From the NCBI GenBank assembly GCA_027919835.1, contig JANVFP010000002.1, positions 744,001-808,000 on the forward strand: a DNA stretch of 64,000 bases, in the 5' to 3' direction. The notes under the pieces were generated by a model that searched no databases, was not told the DNA's origin, and worked only from the letters and a program-made list of their open reading frames with translations. Position 1 is the first letter of the stretch; every line of letters begins with the position of its first letter. Below, piece by piece: positions 22,631-34,213 of the stretch. This stretch comes from Lentinula raphanica (lineage: Eukaryota > Basidiomycota > Agaricomycetes > Agaricales > Omphalotaceae). The position numbers were made by a program, and so were the translations under genes.

Positions 22631-23930
22631 ATGTCTCTGCAGAATGCTCGCCTTCGTCTGTATGAAGACCGATGCATCCTGCATTCTCCTCCTCCAAAAC
22701 TCAATTTGGGCGAGCTTGGTGAGCCAGACGACCTTGGCTGGAGATGGTTTCAATGCACGGAGACCTTGCAGGTCAGGACTGTTGTGTTGAATTGTTGTGT
22801 GTCCACGCAAGGAGCTCAACTTCTGTCCCAATAGATCTACCTCCCTCCTGATATCAGCATCCGATACAGCATCTTTCTGAAAATGGAGCGGAAGACAAAC
22901 AAGCTTCCCTCGTCTCACACCACTGTCCAACGCTTCAATCGCGCGAGGGAAGCGTTCGTTAATCAATGTCTTCGTTCAAAGCCACAGTACCCAGTGAGAG
23001 GCATCTCACCTTCGATATGCCGCTATGCCCTCGAACCAGGGTTCAGATGCTCAAATATCGACCATATCGTCGCACACGAAGAATTCCTTGCCGAGTCTCG
23101 ATACTTGTCTACCTTCGATACACATCTCGTTCCTCGCTCTCAACTCGGACTTCTCGGACCAACCAATGAATGGGGTCGTAGCTGGGTCAGGTTAGCGGAA
23201 GACACTCAGGTGCGCATGTGGCGTTTTCTCTTCAACATAGCATGTGCTGACTCTGCACTTGACTAAACAGGTGCTGCTCACTCCTGATACCACTTCTCAA
23301 TATCACGCCTTTCTTCGTTGGTCCATTCTATCTGATGACCCTCATCATCATACAGATTGGAAAGCCACCGTCATCGATCTCACCGGAGCTTGCCTGGATC
23401 ACGCCTATTATCTCGGTACCTACAATGGGGACAAACTATATGTTCTAGAGAGGGACACGTCTGCTGCAGTGCTCGCCCCCTTGACTAACGCTTCACGGAC
23501 GCATTACCATGAGGTGGCGGAAAAAGCCCGGATATACGCTCAATTCGCACCGACTCGTCTCTCTCTCGGGCACAGTAAACTAAGGCGTTCGAATTCCCCG
23601 ATCTTGGCACGACATCCAAAACGTAGACTCCGCGGAAAATTTGGGCCGGTCCTGGAGCCGCTTGTAGAACTACAGGAGGAGGAGGATAGCACCTCGTGTT
23701 CCCCAGAACCGGATGCTGGTCAACAGTGTAAATCGAAAACAAGTTCTCAGTTCTCGACATCGACATCGACAACACTGTTGGGTACATCAACGAGCACAAC
23801 GGGCGACTCGGTGAAGATGAGAAAAGGTCCGAGTGTATCGAGCCTCCGGAGGACTGCGAAGTTCTTGTCATCTAGGATTCCCGCTAAAGTTTATGGACGA
23901 TTACTTACCTTGGTAGCCCGGACATTGTAG
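22631..23930 (+). CDS. protein of unknown function with two related modules
   Basis: I do not recognise a named domain. Exons 22631-22771, 22835-23208 and 23271-23930 give a soluble protein of about 390 aa; an upstream in-frame ATG near 22594 could add 12 residues. Two segments resemble each other: GEPDDLGWRWFQCTETLQ followed by IYLPPDISIRYSIFLK, and GPTNEWGRSWVRLAEDTQ followed by VLLTPDTTSQYHAFLR. In both, an intron falls in phase 0 exactly after the Gln, pointing to an internal exon duplication. The C-terminal third is Ser/Thr/Arg rich and low complexity. No signal peptide or membrane segment. It converges on PER1 with 83 bp between stops. Confidence 0.7.
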
Positions 23931-24013
23931 ACAGATGATGTTCGCAGGTTCGACACTGATACAAACAAAGCATCGCTTGTAAATTTGTATAGTCATGTTG
24001 TCTTCTGTGTTCA

Positions 24014-25100
24014 TCAAGATAACCTCTGCTCTTTCCAACTATCGTCGTTCGCATCCTCAACCAAGAACTCATACCACATATACGCAATCGGGGCCGTGCT
24101 GAGATGCCACAGAGAATGGGCATCAAACACCAAGAACCAAGGGGGAAAATCCAAGAGTTCCAAAGCCATTGCGGCAGTTATCAGAGAGACAAGAAGCGCG
24201 GGTTTGTAGACGAAATGTGGTCTATATTTCCTCGAACGACCAGGGAAACGCCTGAGGAATGATAAGGATGAGGGTAGCGAGTAGCACAACCAGAGAATAT
24301 TATGGGCTAGTCCAATGCCAAGGTTGAAGATGACATTGTAGGAGTAATCGAAGCGTTCGAGATGGTTGAGGTAGGATATGTGTCCCAAGAATGTCAATGT
24401 ACACGTCGCAGACCATAGCTTGAGTCGGAGTCTACTGCGTGGAGAGCGTTCTTGTGCGAGGAGGGAGTTTCGGGAAGGTGAAGGTGCATATAAATGGAAC
24501 AACCGAATGACTGTGAAATATAACGCGACGAGGATGGTCAGTGCCGCAGAGAAGTAATCCATCTTCTCCGTAAACGCCGTATCTGCAAATATCGTATTCT
24601 CGTCAGAGCCCCGACCAGACGAAGAAAACAACCGAGCTCAAACCTCGTGTGTGGAAAAGACAAGACCATATCCACGTATTCATACTAACAAAGGACCAGC
24701 CCATATAGTACATCTTCATCGGGTGTGAATCATCCAGCTCCCTTTGCAATCTTCGTGCACCCTTGACATGGGCATATAGATTGAGCAACGAGAACGCGAC
24801 TGAGGCAGGTTCCTGCGCGACCAACCGATAGAACGGCCATTTACCATAGTATTGATGTATGGTGTTTCCAGAGGCGATAGCCTGAGCCGTGATTTCGTGC
24901 ATACAAATGTATTTGCAGTTGTCCGCGCAAGTCCAGCGAGTCATCTTCAGTACCAAGGACAGAGAATCTTCGTTGCATTCGCCGGTATCGTTGCAGCGAA
25001 GGAGACATTGTTGGAAATCATTCGAGCGGTCCCCCGAGGAAGCAAACGTGAAAGCGACCATGCAAAGACATTGGAAAAGAAAGATTGGGATCCATCTCAT
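24014..25100 (-). CDS. PER1: Per1/PGAP3-type GPI-anchor lipid remodelling protein
   Basis: ER multi-span membrane protein needed for removal of the sn-2 acyl chain during GPI-anchor remodelling in yeast. Exon 1 25100-24644 and exon 2 24582-24014. The chosen ATG gives a signal sequence (MRWIPIFLFQCLCMVAFTFA), followed by the Cys-rich lumenal region QQCLLRCNDTGEC and WTCADNCKYICMHE. The Per1 core includes QYYGKWPFYR, MGWSFVSMNTWIWSCLFHTR, then DTAFTEKMDYFSAALTIL. The C-terminal block has FPPWFLVFDAHSLWHL, with the conserved D-A-H-x-x-W-H. Several hydrophobic helices are visible. It lies 139 bp downstream of the HOS2-type gene on the same strand. Confidence 0.92.
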
Positions 25101-25239
25101 GACGGTTCGAAGGAGAATGTTTACATGAAGTTGCGAATTCAATTAGCGCTCAGCCCTGGCTCAGCCATATTCTCACTCAAAACAACGTTCAACGTGCGTT
25201 CAGCTGCCAGTACCAGGCGATTCACATCACTTTCGTGAA

Positions 25240-26999
25240 CTATGTACCATTAGATGCTATCGGTGTATCGGAGTCAGCTTCCGTCTGTACATCCGGGACC
25301 ACAGCACGAGCTTTTCCAGCTCTACCCTTGCCTCGGCCTCTGGTCGGTCTACGTGGCACGGGTGGATCGTCATCATCGTCGTCGTCGTCGTCAATCACAG
25401 ACGCCGAAGACACTCGACCTCTTCCTCGAGCCTTTCCTCTTCCTCCGCGTGCCCGACCTCCCCTTCTGGCAGAGCTACGAGGCGCTCGTGAAGGAGGTGT
25501 TGGAGGAGAATCATGATCAACATCCTTGTCTCCATCAAAGAACTCATTCCGAGCAATCGATACGTCCATCCGCTGTTCACCAGCTGTGGCGGTACTGATC
25601 TCTTCCTCAATTTCCTCTTGCGTACGTTCTTCGTCCTTCAGAAACCCTTGTATATCCGGTGGTATTTCCTGCATCGCAACACTGGGTGCACCCTGTAGAT
25701 AACGGAGTTTGTTGCGGATGCTGATCGTGATTCTCTGCAACGACGTCGGTGTGTTCTGGTTTTCGACGCGTCCGCTGAGAGGAGGGTGTAACTTCCATTG
25801 GGAATCAGCGAAGAAAGAATCGTATACCGTTCGAGGGAGTTCATTGGGTATCGAAACTCCGACAAGTACTGATGTCTCGTATGTCCAACAGCGACAGACA
25901 TTCCTCAATGTATATCCACCTCCGCCGACTACAAGAAGAGGAACGTTGAACGCGCGGACAAAGTTGACACATTCGCCGTGTGCAGCGATAGAGAGGTTGA
26001 AAGCACCAAGTCGATCAGATCCCAAAGAGTCAGCGCCACATTGCAGGACTATAGCTGAAGGCCGAAAAGAGGCTACTGTGTCTTCGATTATGGTCTTGAA
26101 TATAGTCAGATACATGTCGTCGTCAATACCGTCTAGGAGAGGGACATTGAGAGCGAAATTTTTGCCAGCTCCATAGCCATTATCGTCCAGTTTTCCAGTG
26201 CCTGGAAAGAAGTCTCCGGTGTACTTGTGAAAGGAGACTGTCATCACACGATCTGATTGATAGAAAGCGAGTTCAACTCCGTCTCCGTGGTGAATATCAA
26301 TATCGATGTACAAAACCCTTGGGTGATATCTGGGACATTGAAAGTGATGAGAGGGTGAAAGAGAGTAGAAGAGAGTAGAAGCTTGTACTACCTTAATAGT
26401 TCCAGAATTGCCAAGACGATATCATTGACATAACAAAAACCACTTGGTTCGCCACGTTTAGCATGATGAAGACCACCCGACCAATTGATTGCAATGTCGG
26501 TTGTACCTGCACACAGTTTACGCGCTCCCGCCAAGGAGGCGCCTGCGTACATACGACTGAAATCATACATGTCCGCAAAGATGGGACAATCCTCCCCGCA
26601 GTTGAACTTTTCGATAAGATTTCGCATCTCCGACTGATTCGCTGGTGTCACTCTAATCATCGAATACGAACTAAGACGGTGTCAACGGATGAAGGAAATT
26701 GAGAGCCCAACTTTGATAAAAAATCTAGGTAGTCTGAATCGTGATAAGCTTGGAGTTCTTCTCGGGTTGCAGAACGAACGTCGTAGATATTGTGTATCTG
26801 ATTATGTAGCCCATAGCCAAAGACAAGCTCATTGGTGAGGGTTAGCCTAGCGGGCTTCATCGGATGTCGTTCCTTCAAACTAAACATAAGTAGATTTTCA
26901 CAAACTGGGTCCTGGTGTACTCACCCCATAATGATGGGCACCGACGCCTTTCGGAGAGTAATAAGATACAATCGGACGTGAGTGTGGCTTGAGCAGCAT
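25240..26999 (-). CDS. HOS2: class I histone deacetylase, Hos2/HDAC3 type
   Basis: Zinc-dependent lysine deacetylase, expected in a Set3-like complex. Exons 26999-26925, 26872-26712, 26652-26392 and 26329-25240. Visible motifs include [38 protein letters not shown] with the tandem catalytic His, zinc ligands in [29 protein letters not shown] and [19 protein letters not shown]. The segment [16 protein letters not shown] is typical of Hos2 rather than Rpd3. Unusual for the family is a long C-terminal tail with an Arg/Gly-rich stretch ([18 protein letters not shown]), a run of nine Asp encoded by a GAC/GAT repeat, and a second basic stretch. The second exon junction uses acceptor TTTGAAG, in phase with the HHYG-ERHP motif. 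Confidence 0.94.
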
Positions 27000-27698
27000 G
27001 TTAGTGATGGATAAGGAAGAAAGAGGGCACAAACGAACGAACATGTATTCGTTCCGTTATAGGCTGAGCTACCCCGTTTGACCCACGATCATTGAAGTAA
27101 GGTGATGAGGAAAAGGTATCCGAAGGCCATGAGAAGTTTGCAGATAGAACATTGGCTGGTGTAGCGTGAGTTCCATGATAGTACATCAAGAGACAGAAGA
27201 TATTAGCTGGTGTAAAAAGGTCAAGAGCAAGTTCAATGGACTTGTTCAAGTCCGCGAACTACTATTACATCAGCAATTTCCCACGTCCCGATTGTGAGAC
27301 GATTCCGAACCTTCACCACATCCACCAACTTCAAGTTTCATCTTCAATCCTTGTATAACCGAGGACATTTATCTCAAGTTGCAGGAATTAATACCAAACA
27401 TAACTTATGGACGACCATCAGTGACCGGGTACTTTCATGGCATTGCTTCTATATCCTGAATTTCTTATCTTCCTCGGACCTCAACCAGTGACCAGAGTGT
27501 TAGGCTTCTTCGAATCATCCATGTGCTATACGAATCAGCATCTAGGACCTTCCACACCCGCCTTCTCACTCAGATGACGCGCTATAACGTACAGATATAG
27601 ACGGGACATGTGGCCAACAAAATCAAAGTTATATACAGGCTGGTCCTCCGAAATGATACTGTTATCTCAAAGCTTGACTCCGTCCGCAACAATTGAAG
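27000..27698. other. divergent intergenic region between HOS2 and hexosaminidase
   Basis: Holds both promoters. A short AT-rich element, TTATATACAG near 27628-27637, is a possible TATA for the hexosaminidase. No gene or repeat seen. Confidence 0.4.
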
Positions 27699-29926
27699 AT
27701 GTTTCCCCGTCTCGCATCCTCTGCTCTTATCTTTACGCTCATTCCTCGCTGCTTGGGCATCTGGCCCATTCCACGTTCTTTGGAGTCAGGAAACCAAATC
27801 ATCAAGCTGTCTAGTTCATTCGACATCTCCATCAATTTCACCCATCCTCCCCAAGATCTTCTTGACGCCGTCGCCCGAACAAAACAAGTCATACAGACCG
27901 ACCAACTCGGAAGACTAGTTGTGGGCAGAGGTTCAACGGATAGTCCAGCGTTCGGCAGTGCTAATACCTTTCATACCTTGGTGCTCGCACTTGATCACGA
28001 TGCACCTACTCCTCAGCCAATCGCAACCGAGGCTGTGATCGGTTTGGATACAAGGGATGAGAGTTACTCGCTTTCTGTGCCTCTAGATGGTTCCGCTGGA
28101 GTTATGTCTGCTAACACGACGCTTGGGCTCCTTCGTGGATTATCCACTTTTGAGCAGCTATGGTATACCTTCGATGGGACGATATATACCAACTACGCCC
28201 CCTTGACCATTGCAAAAGATTTTCCAGCTTACGTAGATCTATTCGTTTACTAGGACTAGTCAATTTGTTGAATCCATCTTCCAGGTTTACCGCGGGTTCA
28301 TGTTGGATACTGCCCGAAACTTGTAAGTCGATTATAGAATCTCGGGCTATTATTCTAATAACTCTTGTGAATAGCTTCAGCGTCTCGGACATCAAACGTA
28401 CTTTGGATGCTATGTATCTAGTAAAGGTGAACTCACATCGATGCACCGATGACGAAACAACCACTGATGTTCATCCCAGATCAACACCTTTCACTGGCAT
28501 GTCACAGACTCACAGAGCTGGCCTATCCAAATTGCACAATTTCCGGAGCTTGCTCGAGCTGGGGCATACTCTGTCGATCAAACTTTCACCCCAGAAGATA
28601 TCCAAGATGTGGTCTCTTATGCCGGTGAACGGGGTATCGATGTGCTAATCGTCAGTTCATATCTTCACTCTACTCTCATTTCAATCACGCATCCGCCTAC
28701 AGGAGATAGATACCCCAGGCCATACTGCTATCGTTGGTGCATCTCATCCGGACTATGTAGCTTGCTATCTCTCCGATTGGATCACTTTTGCCGGCGAACC
28801 TCCCGCTGGTCAACTACGTCTGGTCGATCCTGTTGTAGCAAACTTCACTGCCGAAGTCCTCTCCGCTGTCGCTAAGACTCTTCCGTCCACGATGTTTTCG
28901 ACTGGTGGAGACGAGCTGGATACGGCATGCTATTCTGCAGATGCGCCCACACAGATGAACCTCAACGAAACCGGAAGAACATTATTTGATGCCTTGGATG
29001 ATTTCACCGCGACGACGCATGGAGCGTTGCATGCATTAGGAAAGACGACGGTCGTCTGGGAAGGTGGGATTTGATAAGAGTATTGTTAGATAACTCATGC
29101 TGATATCTGTTGACAGAAATGGTCTTGGAGTATAACACCACTACGCTTCGGAACGATACGATCGTGATGTATGTTCATTTCCTTTCAGGCTTACTTGTTC
29201 CAACGGGATTCACTCCAAAATACCAGGGTTTGGATATCATCAGATGACGCCGCTGCCGTTGTACAAAAGGGCTTCCGTATTGTGCATGCACCTTCAAATT
29301 ATTTCTATCTGGTAGAATCATATCTCGTCATTCGTGTCCTCGTCGTTCATTGACCCTTCTGTCAAGGATTGCGGGGCCGGGGAGTGGATAGGAAATGATC
29401 CAACAGGGTAAGTTTCCCTGTTCTGGCGTATTTCCCAGCACTTAGTCCTATCTATCTTATACAGCAATAGTTGGTGTGATCCTTTCAAAACTTGGCAGGA
29501 GGTAAGACATTGGCATAGTTATCATAGGCGCTCTTGAGCCTTAACAATTCATAGTCATATACCTTCGATCCACTCGCGAACATATCCTCTGGCCAAGAAT
29601 CTCTCGTTCTCGGAGGTACGCTCTCTTTCTGAATCAACAGTCGATTTCACATACGCTCATCTCACATTCCAGGCGAACAACTCCTCTGGACTGAACAATC
29701 TGGCCCAGAAAACCTAGATTCTATCGTATGGCCCCGCGCTGCTAGCTCAGCAGAAGTCTTCTGGACTGGCGATACACTTCCTGATGGGTTCAATCGAGTT
29801 CAAAACATATCTGAGGCTCTTCCCCGATTGCACGATGTGAGGTATCGAATGGTACAGAGGGGGATTAAGGCAATCAGGCTTCAGCCAGAGTGGTGTGCTT
29901 TGCGGCCACAAGCATGCGATGGTTAA
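27699..29926 (+). CDS. secreted beta-N-acetylhexosaminidase (GH20)
   Basis: Removes terminal N-acetylglucosamine from chitin oligomers or glycans. The signal peptide MFPRLASSALIFTLIPRCLG is followed by a mature protein with the GH20 accessory domain, then the (beta/alpha)8 core. Motifs assembled across exons include YRGFMLDTARNFFSVSDIKR, INTFHWHVTDSQSWP, EIDTPGHTAIVGASHP and the catalytic Asp-Glu pair in STGGDELDTACYS. The C-terminal active-site Trp is in GGEQLLWTEQ. About 11 short exons, all splicing in phase with standard borders. The mapped boundaries include 27699-28232 and 28285-28322. The last residues are PEWCALRPQACDG. The stop codon is only 44 bp from the stop of the convergent MFS gene, so 3' UTRs probably overlap. 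Confidence 0.92.
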
Positions 29927-29970
29927 ACCTAACTGAACTAAATAGATAAATATGGACAACGACGTTCCTT

Positions 29971-32062
29971 CTACGCCCTTTCGCATAAACTATAAAGTCT
30001 CTTTCCAATCAATAGCTGGCGTGGAATGATAGCAACTGCACCGGAAGCAAGGAGTAGTATACCTATGCTCGGACGTCAAATTTCGTTCACTCGAACTCAT
30101 CTACCAACAGTTTCTGCATTACCTGATGCGAAAGCTGCAGTTTTGAGCCCATATTTATCGACAACCAATCCTGCCGCCATGGGTGCAGCCAGTTGCACTG
30201 TTCCAATGAGTAGTTGTGAATTTCCAACAAGGGTGGCTGCGTGGCTACTGGGACCCATTTTTAACGGGACTCGCGAAATGACATTCCTGCTTCCAGCAGT
30301 GGCAAACCTAGGTTTGGTTCGCGAGTCAATGTCACGGATATGGATATGCTTAGGTGCATGTTTCGAGTTGCGGCTTACCCAGCCAGAGCAGCGACCGTGA
30401 ACAAGGTCGGAATAGTCCGAGCGAAGGGCCATGCGAATAGCACAACTGCGAAAACGGCAACTGAGCTAATGAAAACGTTCAGAGGACCTGGAAGAAAAGA
30501 CAACACAATAAGCCGCAAAAAGGTGGTTTTCGTGCTGACTGGGACATCCATACCAATACAGTCCGCCAATGGACCTAGAACTGTGTTTCCAATCAAGATT
30601 CCTGCGTTCGCAGTGGCTACCAGGTAGAATGCCAAGGCTTGAGGAACACCGATTTTCTCTGCCGATGCCGCCATGTATGTATTGACTACGACCAAAGTGA
30701 GTTCGAGCGAGTTCAATGTCTTCGACTAGATGTCAATTGACCACAGCTCACGCGTTAAGGATCCAAGAGCAAAGAAAATGCAAGCTATGCAATAGATGGA
30801 ATAGCTCTTGTTTTTGAAAACGGCAAGGCTGAGCCGTTTGCCGTTCCTCCAATCACCTCGCGTACTTCGATCTCTGACTATACGCTCTTTCACAAGCAGA
30901 GAACTGATAGATAACATGGCAAAGATTAGCAGGGCCATTACTCGCATACTCCACTGGAAACTAGAATAGCAAACATGTAGTAGTGCATCATGATAAATTT
31001 GCAACAAGTGAACACATAAACGCCTCACCCTATACTTGGAAACAACGCTTTGAGAACACTCGGAAATATGACACCTCCCAGTGCGGATCCATTCAACATC
31101 AGTCCAAAAGCAAGCTCCCTGTGATGTTCAAACCACTGTGAGGCTAGAGGAAAGGCTATAAGCATGAGCGCGGCTTCTGAAATCTACGGCATAACAGTGC
31201 CGGCGTTGAAAAGAGTCAGAAAGACAGATAGATGCGCTGAAGGTGACGTGACTACTTGCCCCTGTAAGAATTCCCTGGCATAACAAAAATTGCCAATATT
31301 GACGGCACTGCGCGGTCAGCAATGTAGCTATAACCGCCAAAATGTTGGACGTATGCAGCATGATGCGGCAGTAGCCCAAATCCAATAACCAACCAGCAAG
31401 AGCACTCAAGATCAGCGCGATATTCCGTTGAATGGAGCCAATCCATGCTCTTTGAGTTTCAGATCAACAATAAGACTTCGACTGATCATGAGAAAGATGG
31501 GGAGTTATATAGCTCACATATCACCAGGAACTATATCTCTTAACAATGTTTGTTCATAGTAAGCTTGGAAAACCTACGGAAGTGGTGTAAACGATATGAA
31601 GCCTTGCAATGTAGGTGAATACGTACACCCCATGAATCCAATATGCCGCTACTGCATAATTTTTAATGCTCACAGTTCAGCAGTATTTGGCAGTGAAAGT
31701 GACAGAAGCACACACAAGGCGAGCTGTGCCATAAATAGCTGAAAGTACAATTGATGATCAACTACTTCAGATTGAGAACAATGAGATTTTGAAAGACCTA
31801 CTCCAAACACGACAGACCAGGCCCTGATGCCCCCTTCCGTGTAACGATTGTCGTATTCGACATCGGTCCTGTTTTTGGTGTCACTGAAAATTGGGACCAC
31901 AGGTTCCTCTTGACTCAGGGGTGTCTGCAGAAGGCACGATTTAGATTCCTCCATTGCTGGGCGGGCCTCCGTCTCGGTAGCCGCTTCGCGAGCATTGTCA
32001 GTTGGCAGAGGACCGATGGTGTACTCGGGTATTACGGTTGTGAATGCACCATGGGGCTTCAT
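29971..32062 (-). CDS. MFS transporter, monocarboxylate-porter-like
   Basis: Twelve-TM-type membrane transporter of the fungal MCT-like group; substrate unknown. A cytosolic N-terminus (MKPHGAFTTVIPEY) leads to GGIRAWSVVFGLFMAQLAF and SGILDSWGVFQAYYEQTL, with IAWIGSIQRNIALILSALAG next. Later exons give ISEAALMLIAFPLASQWFEH, FGLMLNGSALGGVIFPS and ASAEKIGVPQALAFYLVATA. The end is LLASGAVAIIPRQLLIGKRL. Splicing is heavy (about nine introns). One intron (31259-31184) starts GCAAGT rather than GT; using it joins GILTG to ISEAALML in phase. Its role next to hexosaminidase could be incidental; the genes share only their 3' sides. Confidence 0.82.
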
Positions 32063-32911
32063 GTTGAGCAGGTTTCGGTTCCAGATGCCAATGGGCAGTT
32101 CGTATGCTTTGCTCTATCTTGAGAGAGGACTCTTATACAATCGATATTGAACTTTTGCGACAGAAAAGTCGAACATTCCCATTCGAACGGACGATGGTAA
32201 GCATAGTGTTGACAGCGTTGACGAGGCTAGTACACCAAGATCAAATGAAACGCAGAATGAGCTTGGAAAACCAGTGTCAACTTGATTAAAAAGACGTGGA
32301 TTGTCAATCGAAGTTTTGCTTTCTGGACCGCTGCCAATAGTTATATGTGCGACCATTTCGTTGAATTGCAACACGAGGAGTCACATTACTTGACCTGTTG
32401 AGCTGAAAACTTGTAGCTGCGTGATTCACGAGGAACTGGGATGAAGTAGAAAGTGTTCTTGAAGAAGAGGCGTTGCCGGAGACTCAGAGGATCACTATGA
32501 ATTCGCCATATGAGCTTAAATAAGGCAATGATCATTGAGTCTTGAACGTTGAACGATGTCCTTCCATCTGCTCAATGAAGAGCTAAATCACCGAGGTTTG
32601 AGTTTGGAACGTGAAGTGAGCTTTTTTGGCTTTCCTGTTGAAACCTGACACGCATTTATTAGAATGTCCAGGTAGCCTCAACTTGAGTTCAGAGCGAGTC
32701 CAACCTGGAGGTGGTACAAGATGTGAACACCCGCCGACATGACTAAATCTAGTCATAAGCCTATGTAGTGGTCAAGATGATTGAGGGAGCGCACGGAAAT
32801 AGAACACACTCGAGCAATCCTGAAACTACCTCCGGCGCCACCCTCGGAGTACCAGGGACTCAAATTCATTGATCGCCAAAGGCTTGCATGTAGGATTCAA
32901 CGTCAACGTCT
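32063..32911. other. intergenic region without a recognised gene
   Basis: MFS promoter side and HAM1 3' side. A minus-strand ORF of 86 codons (32374-32114) has no recognisable feature. Nothing else seen. Confidence 0.35.
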
Positions 32912-33754
32912 CTACAATGATTGTAGGTACAATCTAAGCTTTTCGAGAGCCTTGTAGCGGTGTGAAAGAAGATTTTTCTGCTCTACAGGCATTTCTGCAT
33001 ATCTATTGAACCTGATCAGCCGAGATGCGACATGAAGAGATTGTGGATGGAAGAACGAACGTCAACCCAGTGTCATCGGGTTCGAAGACTGGATCCCAAC
33101 CAAATTTTGCAGGTCCTCGGGCAGGAACTATCGTACCATCCGTACGTCCTTCAAATAGGACTGGTTCACGGCCTTGATCTAGATATCAATGCCACCGTAG
33201 TGTAAGATCTATAGAAGTTCTTACCAGGACCAGCACAATATGCAAACGTACACAATGCCCAAGCCTTTTTGCTGTCAAATCCGACAAGCATTCTGTTGAG
33301 TCCGTCATGTCCGAGTTTCTCGAGGAAATATTTGATATATGGACCAGGAAGGCCGTCCAAGGCCTCGAAGCAAAGCGCAGTATCTTCAGTAATGCAAGGG
33401 CCGTTGAGCTTACTATGGTCATGAGCTAAAAATGTATCTCAAGGGAGAGCCACGAAAAGATCACACCAATTCCGCTGCCCTCCTGCATTTAGCTTTCGAG
33501 ACTTCCTGCGTAGATCCTTGGATTTCGTCGACTAATCTAAGATATCAGCAAAACGCGTCCCCTATCCTAGTCAGAAAATCTGTTCACATACTTTCCAAGC
33601 TTCTCGAGTCAATTTCGACCGGATGTTCTCCTGCGGAAAGGATCGCCTGGACTTCTTTCAGTTTATTGCTATTGCCTGTAACAAAAACTAGAAGATGCAT
33701 TCAGTAGCATTCCAGATGTTTGCACTCTAATGACCGATTACTGAGATTTGGCAT
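32912..33754 (-). CDS. HAM1: inosine/xanthosine triphosphate pyrophosphatase
   Basis: House-cleaning enzyme that hydrolyses ITP, dITP and XTP. The first exon is just 13 nt (33754-33742); splicing gives [20 protein letters not shown], the family's nucleotide-binding start. Further exons give [20 protein letters not shown], then [20 protein letters not shown] with the catalytic acidic residues, [65 protein letters not shown] and the substrate-specificity segment [11 protein letters not shown]. All segments expected of a roughly 190-aa Ham1 protein are present. The stop is in an imperfect palindrome CTACAATGATTGTAG at 32912-32926. Confidence 0.92.
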
Positions 33755-34213
33755 CGTTATGTTTGGCTGAAGACGGAATATGATAAGAAAAGTCAAAGGC
33801 TCTTCGTCAGTCATCGTCACGCTGTAAGTCTGTGACTTGAGATCACCTGAGATCACGAGCGGATGCTGGTCACCCTGTCACGCGACGTCACGCGTCGAAT
33901 TACATGCGGCATCAATTTTTGTCTTCCTACTCTCATGATGCATGATACCGCCATCTGTATGCACAGGCTCCGGCGGGTTCCCTTCACACGGAAACGGACG
34001 CAAAGCTACTCCTCTAGGGCTTCCATTGATATAAATGTTATCTGCATCGTGACCTTCATTCTATGCTGATATTCTTCGAACTGGGAGCGCACTAATAATG
34101 GGACGAACATGATTGTCCTTCTCTCTGACCACCCAAAAATGCTGCTGTAATTAGCACGGCTCATCTCACCACTCCGCGACTAATTCTCACACCATCGTCA
34201 TAAAACTTCGTCC
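33755..34213. other. divergent intergenic region between HAM1 and BVMO1
   Basis: Both promoters must lie here. No TATA box, repeat or further ORF of interest recognised. Confidence 0.35.

Noticed and set aside
32912..32926. CTACAATGATTGTAG palindrome as a regulatory site
   Set aside because: It is the end of the HAM1 coding sequence and its stop codon; a chance palindrome is the simpler reading.
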